In this document: in pieces, positions 8,545-16,108 of the stretch
Position numbering within the stretch: position 1 is the first letter of the stretch
Layout of the letters: every line of letters starts with the position of its first letter
Source: CAZWCX01 sp964632945
GTDB taxonomy: Bacteria > Planctomycetota > MHYJ01 > WSZJ01 > CAZWCX01
Reading direction: 5' to 3'
DNA length: 64,000 nucleotides
Assembly: GCA_964632945.1 (NCBI GenBank)
Contig: CAZWCX010000003.1
Span: forward strand, 71,670 to 135,669
Made by a program: the position numbers and the translations under genes
The notes under the pieces: model-generated
What the model was told of the DNA's origin: nothing
Seen by the model: only the letters and a program-made list of their open reading frames with translations
The model's database searches: none

Positions 8545-9756
8545 ATGTCCGTTTCCGCCAGCCAACGCACCTACGCCGCCGAGAAGCTCCGTGCCGTCGC
8601 GCACGGCTTTCTGGAGACCGGGGGGACCACCTTTCTGCTCCTGATCGCCGTGCGCGCGTACGATGCCAGTCCGAACGTCAAGGCGTTCCTGGCCGCCGCC
8701 GGCAGTCTGGGCCTGCTGCTCACGCCGCTCACGGTCTCCTGGGTGGCCCGCCTGCGCTGGCGCACGGCGCACGCGGCGGCGCTCCTGACCGGCGTGGGCG
8801 CAACCGGGTTCTTCCTGGCCGCGGCTGTGCCGGCCCTGCCGGTGTTCGTCGCCGGCGCAGTCGTCGCCACCGCCTCCTCGGCCGCGTTGGTGCCGCTGCT
8901 CACCCAGATGTATCAGGAGAACTATCCGGAACACGCGCGCGGGAAGTGGTTCTCCCGCACGGTCATGATCCGGGTCGCCAGCTTTGCGGTGTGCAGCGAG
9001 CTGGCCGGGCGCGCCCTGGCCGCCGATATCGGCCGATTTCCCTGGCTGCTGCTCGGCTACGCCCTCGCCTTCGTGTTTTCCGCCGGATGTCTCCTGGGTT
9101 GCGCCACCGGGCCCCTCAGCGAGGATGGGGGGCGGCACCCCTTCCGCGCCCTCCGCTACGTGCGCGACGACCGCCTCTTCCGCATCACCCTCGTGTCCTG
9201 GATGTTCATGGGATTTGCGAACCTGATGATGATGCCGCTCCGCGTGGAGTACCTCGCCAATCCCCGGTACGGCCTGTCGCTGCCCACCGATCAGATCGCG
9301 CTCTTGACCGGCGTGATTCCCGGCGCCGTCCGGCTCTTCCTCGCCCCCGTCTGGGGACATCTCTTCGACCGGATCAATTTCTTCATCCTGCGCGTGATCC
9401 TCAATCTCGGCTTCGTCGCCGGCATCGTCGCTTTCTTCCTCGGCGACACGATGCCGTGGCTGGTCTTCGGGGCGGTCCTGATCGGGATCGCCAACGCCGG
9501 CGGGGACGTCGCCTGGAGCCTGTGGGTGACCAAGATCGCGCCCGCGCACCTCGTCGCCGACTACATGTCGGTGCACACCTTCCTGACCGGCGTGCGCGGT
9601 CTCCTGGCGCCGCTGCTCGGATTTCACCTCGCCGCGCACATCGCCCTGCCGACCCTGGGCTACGGCGCCGCGGCACTGATTCTGCTGGCCAGCGCCCTGC
9701 TGGTTCCCGAGTTCCGCCACGGACGCAACGGTCGACTTGGCGCCGCCGCCTCTTGA
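8545..9756 (+). CDS. Major facilitator superfamily transporter, substrate unknown
   Basis: 403 residues with about 10-12 hydrophobic segments spread over the whole length and short charged loops, typical of the 12-TM MFS fold. The cytoplasmic loop at about 200-215 is charged (GRHPFRALRYVRDDRLFR), as expected for the central loop between the two six-helix halves. An Arg-rich stretch follows the second or third helix (VARLRWRT), resembling the conserved MFS loop 2-3. I cannot assign a substrate. The ATG at 8545 has no Shine-Dalgarno and lies directly behind a good promoter. The next gene's promoter overlaps the stop codon of this one. Confidence 0.85.
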   Translation: MSVSASQRTYAAEKLRAVAHGFLETGGTTFLLLIAVRAYDASPNVKAFLAAAGSLGLLLTPLTVSWVARLRWRTAHAAALLTGVGATGFFLAAAVPALPVFVAGAVVATASSAALVPLLTQMYQENYPEHARGKWFSRTVMIRVASFAVCSELAGRALAADIGRFPWLLLGYALAFVFSAGCLLGCATGPLSEDGGRHPFRALRYVRDDRLFRITLVSWMFMGFANLMMMPLRVEYLANPRYGLSLPTDQIALLTGVIPGAVRLFLAPVWGHLFDRINFFILRVILNLGFVAGIVAFFLGDTMPWLVFGAVLIGIANAGGDVAWSLWVTKIAPAHLVADYMSVHTFLTGVRGLLAPLLGFHLAAHIALPTLGYGAAALILLASALLVPEFRHGRNGRLGAAAS

Positions 9757-9781
9757 CGCGGCCCGGTCGCCGGGGTAGCCT
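9753..9781 (+). promoter_or_regulatory. Candidate promoter of the TraB/GumN-family gene
   Basis: TTGACG (9753-9758), a 17 bp spacer, and TAGCCT (9776-9781). The -35 overlaps the TGA of the MFS gene. The predicted start near 9788 leaves a leader of about 36 nt containing a GGAG before the ATG at 9824. Confidence 0.5.
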
Positions 9782-9823
9782 CGTTCCTTCCGTCCCATCG
9801 GCCCCTCCCTTCCGGAGACCCGC

Positions 9824-10813
9824 ATGTTCGCACGACGCACACCCATCATGCTCCGGCTCGTCCTGGCCGGCCTGGCCGGTTGGTTTCTCGGGGTCCCCTC
9901 GGCCGCCCAGGCCCAGGCCCCGGCGGCCGCGAAGATCGAGCCGTCCAGCCGGCCGTTCCTCTGGCGAATCGAAGGAGACACGCCCTGCTTCCTGCTGGGA
10001 ACGATCCACCTGCCCGACGACCGCGTGCTCGCCCTGCATCCCGTCGTCGATGAAGCGTGGGAAGCCGCGGACGCCTTCTACGCAGAACTCGAACTCGACG
10101 ATGCCGCCCAGATGAAAATGATCCCGCTCATGATGCTTCCGCCGGGCCAGACGCTTCAGGGGATCCTGCCCAAGGATCTCTACGCCCGCGCATCCACGGT
10201 GCTGAAGAAGAAGGGCCTTGCCATCGAGATGTTCTCGAATTTCAAACCCTGGGTGTTTGCCAGCAACCTGTCGGTGGTCGATTACCTCTCCGTGATGGCG
10301 TTCAAGCCGCCGATGGACAAGGCGCTCTACCTGCGCTCGGCCCAGGCGGGCAAGCAGGTCGGCGGTCTCGAGCGGGTCGAGGAACAGGTGGCGGCATTCG
10401 AGTCGTTGACCGAGACCGAGACGCACCGCTATCTGGACGTGGTCCTGAAAAGCCTCGAAGAGCCGCCCGCGGAAGGAAAGGGACCGATCGAGTCGCTGAT
10501 CACGACGTACGTTGCGGGCGACTCCGACCGGCTCGGGGAACTGTTGAAAGACCCGGCCGGAATGGACGAGGAACTGGCGGAGAAGTTCAACCGGGCGATT
10601 CTGCTGGATCGCAATCACAGCATGGCGGAGCGGATCCAGGCGAAGCGGAAGGAGATGCCGGACCGGGTGCTCTTCTTCGCGGTCGGCGCCGGGCACTTTC
10701 CGGGCGAAGAGGGGATCGTGGCGCTGCTGGAGAAGGCGGGGCTGACGGTGTCGCGGCTTTCGGCGGCGGACGCGGGGAAGGTCGCGCCCGCTGCGGCCGG
10801 CTCTTCCCGATAG
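9824..10813 (+). CDS. Exported TraB/GumN-family protein
   Basis: 329 residues. The N-terminus is a signal peptide (basic MFARRTPIMLR, then LVLAGLAGWFLG, ending near AQAQA at about 33). The mature part has the hallmarks of the TraB/PrgY/GumN family: FLWRIEG, then LLGTIHLPDDRVLALHP near its start, and the C-terminal FFAVGAGHFPGEEGIVALL. The GTIH and GAGH histidines together with Glu residues probably form a metal-dependent hydrolase centre; family members have been linked to proteolysis or to unknown roles. The length agrees with bacterial GumN proteins. GGAG with an 8 nt spacer supports the ATG at 9824. Its stop is 14 nt before the following methyltransferase gene, so the two are probably co-transcribed. 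Confidence 0.88.
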   Translation: MFARRTPIMLRLVLAGLAGWFLGVPSAAQAQAPAAAKIEPSSRPFLWRIEGDTPCFLLGTIHLPDDRVLALHPVVDEAWEAADAFYAELELDDAAQMKMIPLMMLPPGQTLQGILPKDLYARASTVLKKKGLAIEMFSNFKPWVFASNLSVVDYLSVMAFKPPMDKALYLRSAQAGKQVGGLERVEEQVAAFESLTETETHRYLDVVLKSLEEPPAEGKGPIESLITTYVAGDSDRLGELLKDPAGMDEELAEKFNRAILLDRNHSMAERIQAKRKEMPDRVLFFAVGAGHFPGEEGIVALLEKAGLTVSRLSAADAGKVAPAAAGSSR

Positions 10814-10827
10814 CGGTGGAGGGGGAG

Positions 10828-11466
10828 GTGCGGCGCTGGCTGCCGCTCGTCTCGCTGTCCTTGTTGGGCGGGGTGGCCCTGGTCGGGCGCGCCTGGATCC
10901 AGCAGCGCCGCTGGGGCCACCATGGGCTGATCCTGTTCCGGGGCGATTGGGGTCAGAATCTCCGGGATGCCGGGCTGCTCCTCCTGGCGGCGTTGCTGGG
11001 ACTCCAAGCGCTGGCGGCGGCGCTCTCTCCCGAGCGGCTCGAGTCCGTCGCCCTCCCCCTGCCGCCGGACGGCGGCGCCCTGGCCTGGGCGGGGGCGGCC
11101 GTCGTGCTGGCCGCGACCGGACTCCTGGTTGCCGCCCAACTCGAACTCGGCGCGTCCTGGCGCGTCGGCATCGACGAAGCGGCGCGCCCGGGATTGGTGA
11201 CGGGCGGGTTCTACCGACACAGCCGCAATCCGATCTTCCTCTTCCTGCTGATCGCCCTGGCCGGGGCCGTGGCCCTTCTGCCGACCTGGATCTCCGTGCT
11301 GCTGTTCATCGGCACGGTCCTCGGCGTGCGCCGCCAGGTGCGGGCGGAAGAGGCCTGGTTGACACGCGCGTACGGAGAAGAGTATCTCACCTACGGACGC
11401 CGGGTGGGTCGGTTCCTGCCCTGGCTGGGGAAGTTTCGCAAGTCCACGGGAGGGTCGGAGGCATGA
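10828..11466 (+). CDS. Membrane methyltransferase of the isoprenylcysteine carboxyl methyltransferase (ICMT/PEMT-like) superfamily
   Basis: 212 residues with about five TM helices. The C-terminal third carries the family signature GGFYRHSRNPIFLFLL (AdoMet-site loop), then RAEEAWLTRAYGEEYLTYGRRVGRFLP, which matches the usual EE...YGxxYxxYxxxVxRFxP ending. The methyl acceptor is unknown: bacterial members can act on lipids or isoprenoids, and no CaaX substrate is expected. The start is GTG at 10828, preceded by GGAGG (10818-10822) with a 5 nt spacer; an in-frame GTG at 10816 is the alternative. The TGA overlaps the ATG of the next gene by 4 nt, a sign of translational coupling. Confidence 0.8.
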   Translation: MRRWLPLVSLSLLGGVALVGRAWIQQRRWGHHGLILFRGDWGQNLRDAGLLLLAALLGLQALAAALSPERLESVALPLPPDGGALAWAGAAVVLAATGLLVAAQLELGASWRVGIDEAARPGLVTGGFYRHSRNPIFLFLLIALAGAVALLPTWISVLLFIGTVLGVRRQVRAEEAWLTRAYGEEYLTYGRRVGRFLPWLGKFRKSTGGSEA

Positions 11467-12092
11467 ATCGAACCGGTGCGGGGATGACGGGGATCGCCAC
11501 GCTGATGTTGGTCGCGCTCCTGGCGTCCGCGGCAACGGGCGCGCGCGCGGGTTCGAAGAATGAAGCGTGTCGGGCCAACCTGAGGGAGCTTTCGAGCGCC
11601 CTCCACGCCTACGCCGCCCGCTTCGGGGGGGAGTCGCACTATCCGACCGACCGCAAGCCGGATGGGACGGGGCCGGGAGTCTCGAACGGGCCGAACGGAG
11701 CCTTCTGGAGCCACCTGTGGCAGATCCCCAAGGGGGCCCCCAAGGACGGGCAGGCCAATACGCGCTCCGTGGTGAAGCGTCCCGGCCAGGATCGACTCTT
11801 CGTCTGCCCCGTGCACGGGGGAAACCCCGGTCCCTTGACCCTTCACTACGCCGGTCCCCGTCTGGCCAACCAGACCGTCTTTCCCGGCGGCCTGCTCACG
11901 GACCGCGTCCAGCCGGACGTCTATGTCGCAGGCGACCTGATCCCCGCGGGCAACGAAAACCACGCAGACGAAGACTACTACGGAATGCGCTTCGACGGTT
12001 CCGTGCACACGATCCCGAAGGGGAGCGGAACGGAGGAAGAACGCTACCGCGCACACACCAATGCGGCAAAAGACGGGGTTCGGACCCCTTAG
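11463..12092 (+). CDS. Small exported protein resembling the C-terminal part of planctomycete H-x9-DG pseudopilins
   Basis: 209 residues. A signal peptide-like N-terminus (MNRTGAGMTGIATLMLVALLASAATGARA) is followed by CRANLRELSSALHAYAARFG, close to the CxNNLKQIGLALHNYxxxxG segment of DUF1559-type pseudopilins. Near the end, H-x10-DGSVHTI (NHADEDYYGMRFDGSV) resembles the H-X9-DG element of those proteins. The prepilin N-methylation sequence is absent, so this is not a normal pilin. The ATG overlaps the preceding stop (ATGA), linking it to the ICMT-like gene. The function is unknown; relation to surface pseudopilins is inferred from these two motifs only. Confidence 0.75.
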   Translation: MNRTGAGMTGIATLMLVALLASAATGARAGSKNEACRANLRELSSALHAYAARFGGESHYPTDRKPDGTGPGVSNGPNGAFWSHLWQIPKGAPKDGQANTRSVVKRPGQDRLFVCPVHGGNPGPLTLHYAGPRLANQTVFPGGLLTDRVQPDVYVAGDLIPAGNENHADEDYYGMRFDGSVHTIPKGSGTEEERYRAHTNAAKDGVRTP

Positions 12093-12141
12093 CCCGGTCA
12101 CTCTTGAAGTCGCGTCAGCGGCTTCGTGAACCATCCGGGCT
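12091..12141. terminator. Branched hairpin between convergent genes, possible bidirectional terminator
   Basis: Starting inside the stop codon of the upstream gene, AGCCCGGTCAC (12091-12101) pairs with GTGA (12126-12129) plus CCGGGCT (12135-12141), with a 5 nt bulge. Inside it GAAGTCGC and GCGGCTTC form an 8 bp stem (one G-U) with a GTCA tetraloop. No T-tract is present on either side. It lies between two convergent genes, which favours a termination or mRNA 3'-end role. Confidence 0.4.
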
Positions 12142-12201
12142 AGCGATTACCTCGCGAGATCCCGGGTTCGGCCCGGTCCATTCTCGCGCCCGGCGCTGCG
12201 A

Positions 12202-13119
12202 CTACCGCCCCGGGATCGGCTCCCGGCAGCGGCGCCATTCAAGGGGGATCGCGTCCACGCCGGTCGAGGTCGCCACGATGCCGCCCACGATGGCGGCGAT
12301 CGTGTCGCACGCTCCCAGGCCCGCGACGGCGGTCCAGAGCGCTTCCTCGAACCGGTCCAGGTGATGCGCTGCCGTCCAGAGACTGAATGGGACCGTCTTC
12401 GGGGCGTTGCCGTCGCTTCCATTCCCGAGCCGGGCACCCGCCGCGCGCGGTTCGATGCCCGCCGGCAACCCGGCAGCGACCGCGACTCCGGAACGGGTCT
12501 CCCCGTCGGGTGTGAGTCCGAGGACGACCTCCAACATCTCGCGTCCGCGGGTCGCCTCCGTCCGGCCGGCGGAACGGCAGGCGAACGCCGCCGCCACCGC
12601 GACCGCCACGGCACCCGCCACGCCCTCCGCGTGAAAGTGCGTGACTGCCGCGGAGCGTCGGGCCTCCTCGACCACGAGAAGGTAGTCGTCGGCGAAGTAG
12701 GCCCCCAGGGGCGCGACGCGCGCGGCCGCCCCGCTGCCCATCGACCCCGGGCCGCCATATGCCGCCTGCGCCGCGCTCGACCACGTCTCGCCGCGGCTCA
12801 TCGCCTCGAGCGTGAGACGGGTCACGGCGCCGTATCCGCGATCCGGGTGGCTCGCAAAGCGACGCACCAACACCCCGGCGAGCCGGTCCTGATCCACTCG
12901 CCCGAATCGGTCCAGCACCTCGCACAGCCCCAACGCCATCTCCGTCTCGTCGGTGTATCGCCAGGGGGGCGCCGGCAGCCGGCGACGGGCGATCCGCGCT
13001 TCCGCAGTCGGCAGCGGTGCCAGGAACGCCGCCCCGAAGGCATCCCCCAGGGAGAGTCCTTCGAGCGCGGCTCGGGCACGTTCCCGTCGGATCCGGGGAT
13101 CGCCCGAAAGCGTGATCAT
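12202..13119 (-). CDS. ADP-ribosylglycohydrolase (DraG-like) family protein
   Basis: 305 residues, the usual length. Family motifs appear in order: GLSLGDAFGAAF near the N-terminus, YTDETEMALGL (the TDDTxMA metal motif with Asp to Glu), GSMGSGAAARVAPLGAYF, THFHAEGVAGAVAVA and CDTIAAIVGGIVA. The last normally reads GGDTDTxAAxxG; one metal-binding Asp appears replaced by Cys, so activity may be altered. Family members remove ADP-ribose from Arg side chains or hydrolyse related ADP-ribose conjugates with two metal ions. No partner ADP-ribosyltransferase is visible nearby. The ATG has no clear Shine-Dalgarno. It is divergent from the DUF2089 operon across an AT-rich 289 nt interval. Confidence 0.88.
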   Translation of the reverse strand: MITLSGDPRIRRERARAALEGLSLGDAFGAAFLAPLPTAEARIARRRLPAPPWRYTDETEMALGLCEVLDRFGRVDQDRLAGVLVRRFASHPDRGYGAVTRLTLEAMSRGETWSSAAQAAYGGPGSMGSGAAARVAPLGAYFADDYLLVVEEARRSAAVTHFHAEGVAGAVAVAVAAAFACRSAGRTEATRGREMLEVVLGLTPDGETRSGVAVAAGLPAGIEPRAAGARLGNGSDGNAPKTVPFSLWTAAHHLDRFEEALWTAVAGLGACDTIAAIVGGIVATSTGVDAIPLEWRRCREPIPGR

Positions 13120-13279
13120 TTGCGTGGGTCCGAATCAGCACTTCCGGGGATTCCGGGGCTCCACGGGCGCGTCGAGATCGGGTAGTGGATCATCTCATGC
13201 TACACAATACATTTGCCTAAATCAAGTTCGTCCGCGGTCCGGCGAGGTTTCTCGTCCATGGAGATTGGTGAAGTACTTA

Positions 13280-13308
13280 TTGACTTTAATGATTAAGATA
13301 TATACCAT
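13280..13308 (+). promoter_or_regulatory. Candidate sigma-70 promoter of the DUF2089 operon
   Basis: TTGACT (13280-13285), a 17 bp spacer, and TACCAT (13303-13308), with an overlapping TATATA at 13299-13304. It lies in the most AT-rich stretch of the window (about 13190-13345), where strand opening should be easy. A perfect palindrome begins about 16 nt downstream of the -10. Confidence 0.6.
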
Positions 13309-13323
13309 ACTGAGAGTTCTATT

Positions 13324-13345
13324 TGATTTGTGAATGTACAAATCA
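13324..13345. promoter_or_regulatory. Perfect 8+8 bp inverted repeat, likely operator at the DUF2089 promoter
   Basis: TGATTTGT (13324-13331), 6 bp, ACAAATCA (13338-13345). The arms are exact reverse complements. Its position just after the predicted transcription start fits a repressor operator; as RNA it would instead form an AU-rich hairpin in the leader. The likely binder is the zinc-ribbon/HTH protein encoded next (autoregulation), which is inference. Confidence 0.55.
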
Positions 13346-13408
13346 TCGATCTAGACGTGTCACCGATGGGCGATTGAGTCCTACCCCGAGCGAGGAGGGC
13401 ATTCCATC

Positions 13409-13828
13409 ATGGCCGCGACCCGGCTCCGTGGCCCCTGTCCGGGCTGTGGATCCGACCTTCGGATCCGGAAACTGGACTGTGAGGCGTGTGGACTGCAACT
13501 CCGGGGCCGATTTCAGCAATGCGACTTCTGCCGGTTGACCGCGGAGGAGGTCGAATTCGTCCGGATCTTCCTCTCCTGTCGCGGCGTTCTGCGGGATGTG
13601 GAGCGTGAATTGGGCATTTCGTATCCGACCGTGCGCGGCATGCTCGATGGCGTCTTGAAGCGCATGGGTCTGGTGCCGGCGCCTGCCGGGGCCGGCGGGG
13701 GGGAGGCGGTTGCCGCGGCCGGGGATTCCGGGGGCGCCGAGCGGCGCAAAGAGGCGCTCGACCGCTTGGAGCGAAAGGAGATCGGAGTCGAGGAGGCTCT
13801 CAGGATCCTGCGCGGAGTGGAAGGGTAG
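13409..13828 (+). CDS. DUF2089-family zinc-ribbon/HTH protein, putative transcription regulator
   Basis: 139 residues. The N-terminal half has CPGC (10-13), CEAC (24-27) and CDFC (38-41), of the zinc-ribbon kind, followed by a helix-turn-helix-like segment (EVEFVRIFLSCRGVLRDVER...ISYPTVRGMLDGVLKRMG). This is the layout of DUF2089 proteins, usually treated as uncharacterised DNA-binding regulators. A flexible Gly/Ala linker leads to a second short helical motif near the C-terminus (RLERKEIGVEEALRILRGVE), similar to the SHOCT-like helix pair of the next gene. The start is supported by GAGGAGGG 9 nt upstream. It is first in a three-gene operon with a SHOCT-like protein and a pseudokinase. Confidence 0.85.
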   Translation: MAATRLRGPCPGCGSDLRIRKLDCEACGLQLRGRFQQCDFCRLTAEEVEFVRIFLSCRGVLRDVERELGISYPTVRGMLDGVLKRMGLVPAPAGAGGGEAVAAAGDSGGAERRKEALDRLERKEIGVEEALRILRGVEG

Positions 13829-13917
13829 CGGAGCACGGGTCACCGGGGTTGAGCCGTCCTCGCCCCGGCGGGAAGAGGGGACGGAGTTGAAAAGGCCGCG
13901 CGCCAGGGAGGTCGAAC

Positions 13918-14334
13918 ATGGAAGAAGATGTGCTTCAAGTCCTGCGCATGGTCGAGTCGAAGACGGTCTCCGTGGATGAAGCGGCGCGGCTCCTGGAGGC
14001 GCTGCGTTCGGGCGGCCCTCGTGCATCCGGCGACGCCGGCGAGGCCCGGACGCCCGGGATTGCCGAGGCTCATTCCGCGCGGCCGTCCGGCAGCGCGGAG
14101 CACGTCGTCGTCCACGTCGTGCGACTGAACGGGCCGGAAACGCAACTCGACATTCGCCTGCCGCTTGGATTGGCGCGTTTCGCCCTGCGCAACATCCCGC
14201 GCGAGGCGCGCTGTGAGATGAAGGAGCAGGGTGTGGACATGGATCGGGTGCTCGAGGAGGTCGCTCGCGGCGTCGTGGGGAAGGTGGCCGACATCCGCGG
14301 TCCCAATTTCAAGGTTGAAGTGCGACTCGAATGA
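13918..14334 (+). CDS. SHOCT-like (YvlB-type) domain protein
   Basis: 138 residues. The N-terminal helix pair (VLQVLRMVESKTVSVDEAARLLEAL) is the SHOCT-like motif also found at the start of YvlB-type proteins. The C-terminal half (LDIRLPLGLARFALRNIPREA...GVDMDRVLEEVARGVVGKVADIRG) matches the conserved part that follows in such proteins. The role is unknown; oligomerisation or envelope-stress signalling has been proposed for relatives, and from memory they often sit next to DUF2089 genes. GGGAGG precedes the ATG by a normal spacer. The 89 nt gap before it contains CCGGGG/CCCCGG able to form a small hairpin. Its stop overlaps the start of the pseudokinase gene by 4 nt. Confidence 0.75.
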   Translation: MEEDVLQVLRMVESKTVSVDEAARLLEALRSGGPRASGDAGEARTPGIAEAHSARPSGSAEHVVVHVVRLNGPETQLDIRLPLGLARFALRNIPREARCEMKEQGVDMDRVLEEVARGVVGKVADIRGPNFKVEVRLE

Positions 14335-15992
14335 CCGAAGAGGAGATCCTGTTTGCGCGGCGCGTCCTGCAGGGAAAGTGGCTGTCCCGGGACGTCGTGA
14401 ATGCCTGCCTGCAGGAACGCAAGAGTCGGGCGGGGCGCGAGCGGGCGGCGCCGCTCTGGGATCTCCTCCTCGAGCGCCGACTGCTCACCCCCGCGCAGGT
14501 CCGGGCCATCCAGGACGGCGCCCCCTCCGGCGCCATGCTCCCCGCGCCCCCGGGGGTGGAAATCCAGGTCTCGCTGGATCGGGATCCGCTGGGGGAGCGG
14601 TTTCGCGGGCGCTGGATCGCAGACAACCGTTCGGTGGAGATCCGGCGCGTGGCTCCGGCCCTGAGCGAGCAACCCCTCTACCGGCGGCGGTTCCTGGGCG
14701 AGGGGGCCGCGCTCGTTTCCCTGCCGGCCCACCCGGCCATCGCCCGCGTGCGCTGGGCCGGAGACTCCGGCGATGCCCTGTATCGGGTTACGGAGTCGCA
14801 GGAAGGAGAACCCTCTTCCCGGATCCTGTCTCGAGGCGATCGCATGTCGGAGGAGTCCTGCCTCGCCGTCATCGGGCGGGCGCTGGAAGGGCTGGCGCAC
14901 CTGTCGGCCCGCGGCCTGACGCACCGGGATCTTCGGCCGGACACGCTGCTGCTTGCGCACTCCGGGGGGGTCGTGTTGCTCGAACCCGCCCTCGCGCCGG
15001 CGGCCGCGACCGAAGCGGGCGGCGGAAGGGAGTTTGCCCTGCGGGCGCCCGCCTACCGGTCGCCGGAGCAATTGCGGGGGGAGCGTCCGGCCACCATCGC
15101 GGACGACCTCCATGCTCTCGGCGCTTGCGCCTACCATCTGACGGCTGGAGAGCCGCCTTTTCCCGGAGACTCGGCGGAGGCGGTGGCGCGACGGATCCTG
15201 GCCGAACCGGCTGCCGACGTGCGCGCGGTCCGGGCGGAGGTGTCGTATGGGTTCGCGCTCTTCGTTCGCCGATTGATGTCGCAAGACTCCGCGGACCGGA
15301 TCGTGGATCCCCGCTCGGCGGGGAAGTTCCTCGCGGAAGTACGGCGGGGGAAGGTGCGGGAGCCGGTGCGTATCGCTCCTTCCGCGCCGACTCCTGCGTT
15401 CGCGGAAGAGGGCAGCGCGCCGGCGGCCGTCGGGGATGCGTCGGCTCCCGGCGCCGGATCGGCGGCGAGGGAAGGCGAAGCGCTTGCGTCGCGCGCACCG
15501 GAAAGGGTGGAGGAATCGCCGGTCCCGGTGGATGGAGCGGGATCCGAACCGCCTCCTTCGGAGGTTCGCGCAGGATCGGGCGTGTCCTCGGTGCCCGATT
15601 CCGCGTCGGCTGCGGGCCCTCCGGTCGCGGATTCCGCAGCGGTCGTCTCCCCGTTCTCGTGCGGAGAGGCCGAGAGCGTCGGACCCCTTGCGACGCCGGC
15701 CGCCGGTGGGGTCGCCGCGCCGACCGGGGCCGCCGTGCCGACGGTCCCCGGAGCAGAAGCCGCACTTTCCGGGCCCGACGACTCACGGCCCCCGGAAGGA
15801 GCGGCCGCGGTCGACGGATCCACGGGACCCGCGGCTCCCGCCCCGGCCTTCGGCGCGACCGGAGCGGGGCGGAGGATCGCTCCCGCGACAGGCACGCCCT
15901 GGCGCCTCTCTCGCGCCGCCTGGATCGCCGCGGCGATCGCATTCGCGGGCACCCTGCTGGCGCTGACGCTTCTCTCCGCGTTCCGAAACTGA
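14331..15992 (+). CDS. Tail-anchored Ser/Thr pseudokinase
   Basis: 553 residues. An N-terminal helical segment (about 1-65, with LLERRLLTPAQVRAI) is typical of planctomycete kinases. The kinase-like fold (about 75-345) is degenerate. There is no glycine loop (GERFRGRWIADN), and the VAIK Lys position reads Arg (VEIRRV, 102-107). HRD is kept at 198-200 (THRDLRPDT), but the loop Lys is Arg and DFG is replaced by LEPALAP (about 217-223). AYRSPEQ and ADDLHALG, matching the APE and DxWxxG positions, persist. So the fold is retained but catalysis is unlikely. A long Ala/Pro/Ser-rich region (350-520) ends in one TM helix (WIAAAIAFAGTLLALTLL) at the very C-terminus. Coupled ATGA overlap with the SHOCT-like gene suggests a membrane scaffold working with it. 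Confidence 0.85.
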   Translation: MTEEEILFARRVLQGKWLSRDVVNACLQERKSRAGRERAAPLWDLLLERRLLTPAQVRAIQDGAPSGAMLPAPPGVEIQVSLDRDPLGERFRGRWIADNRSVEIRRVAPALSEQPLYRRRFLGEGAALVSLPAHPAIARVRWAGDSGDALYRVTESQEGEPSSRILSRGDRMSEESCLAVIGRALEGLAHLSARGLTHRDLRPDTLLLAHSGGVVLLEPALAPAAATEAGGGREFALRAPAYRSPEQLRGERPATIADDLHALGACAYHLTAGEPPFPGDSAEAVARRILAEPAADVRAVRAEVSYGFALFVRRLMSQDSADRIVDPRSAGKFLAEVRRGKVREPVRIAPSAPTPAFAEEGSAPAAVGDASAPGAGSAAREGEALASRAPERVEESPVPVDGAGSEPPPSEVRAGSGVSSVPDSASAAGPPVADSAAVVSPFSCGEAESVGPLATPAAGGVAAPTGAAVPTVPGAEAALSGPDDSRPPEGAAAVDGSTGPAAPAPAFGATGAGRRIAPATGTPWRLSRAAWIAAAIAFAGTLLALTLLSAFRN

Positions 15993-16011
15993 GAGGCGTA
16001 CCGGACCCGCC

Positions 16012-16041
16012 TTGACACCTTCGCTCCGGCGCGGGTATATA
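16012..16041 (+). promoter_or_regulatory. Strong sigma-70 promoter of the diguanylate cyclase gene
   Basis: TTGACA (16012-16017, full consensus), an 18 bp spacer, and TATATA (16036-16041). Predicted initiation near 16048 gives a leader of about 60 nt ending in GGAGGGG before the GTG start at 16109. Confidence 0.7.
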
Positions 16042-16108
16042 GGGGCGCGGGGCGGCTGCGCGCCTGCCTTTCGCGAGCCGTCCCGCTCTGCAGGGAGGGG
16101 TCCACCGG

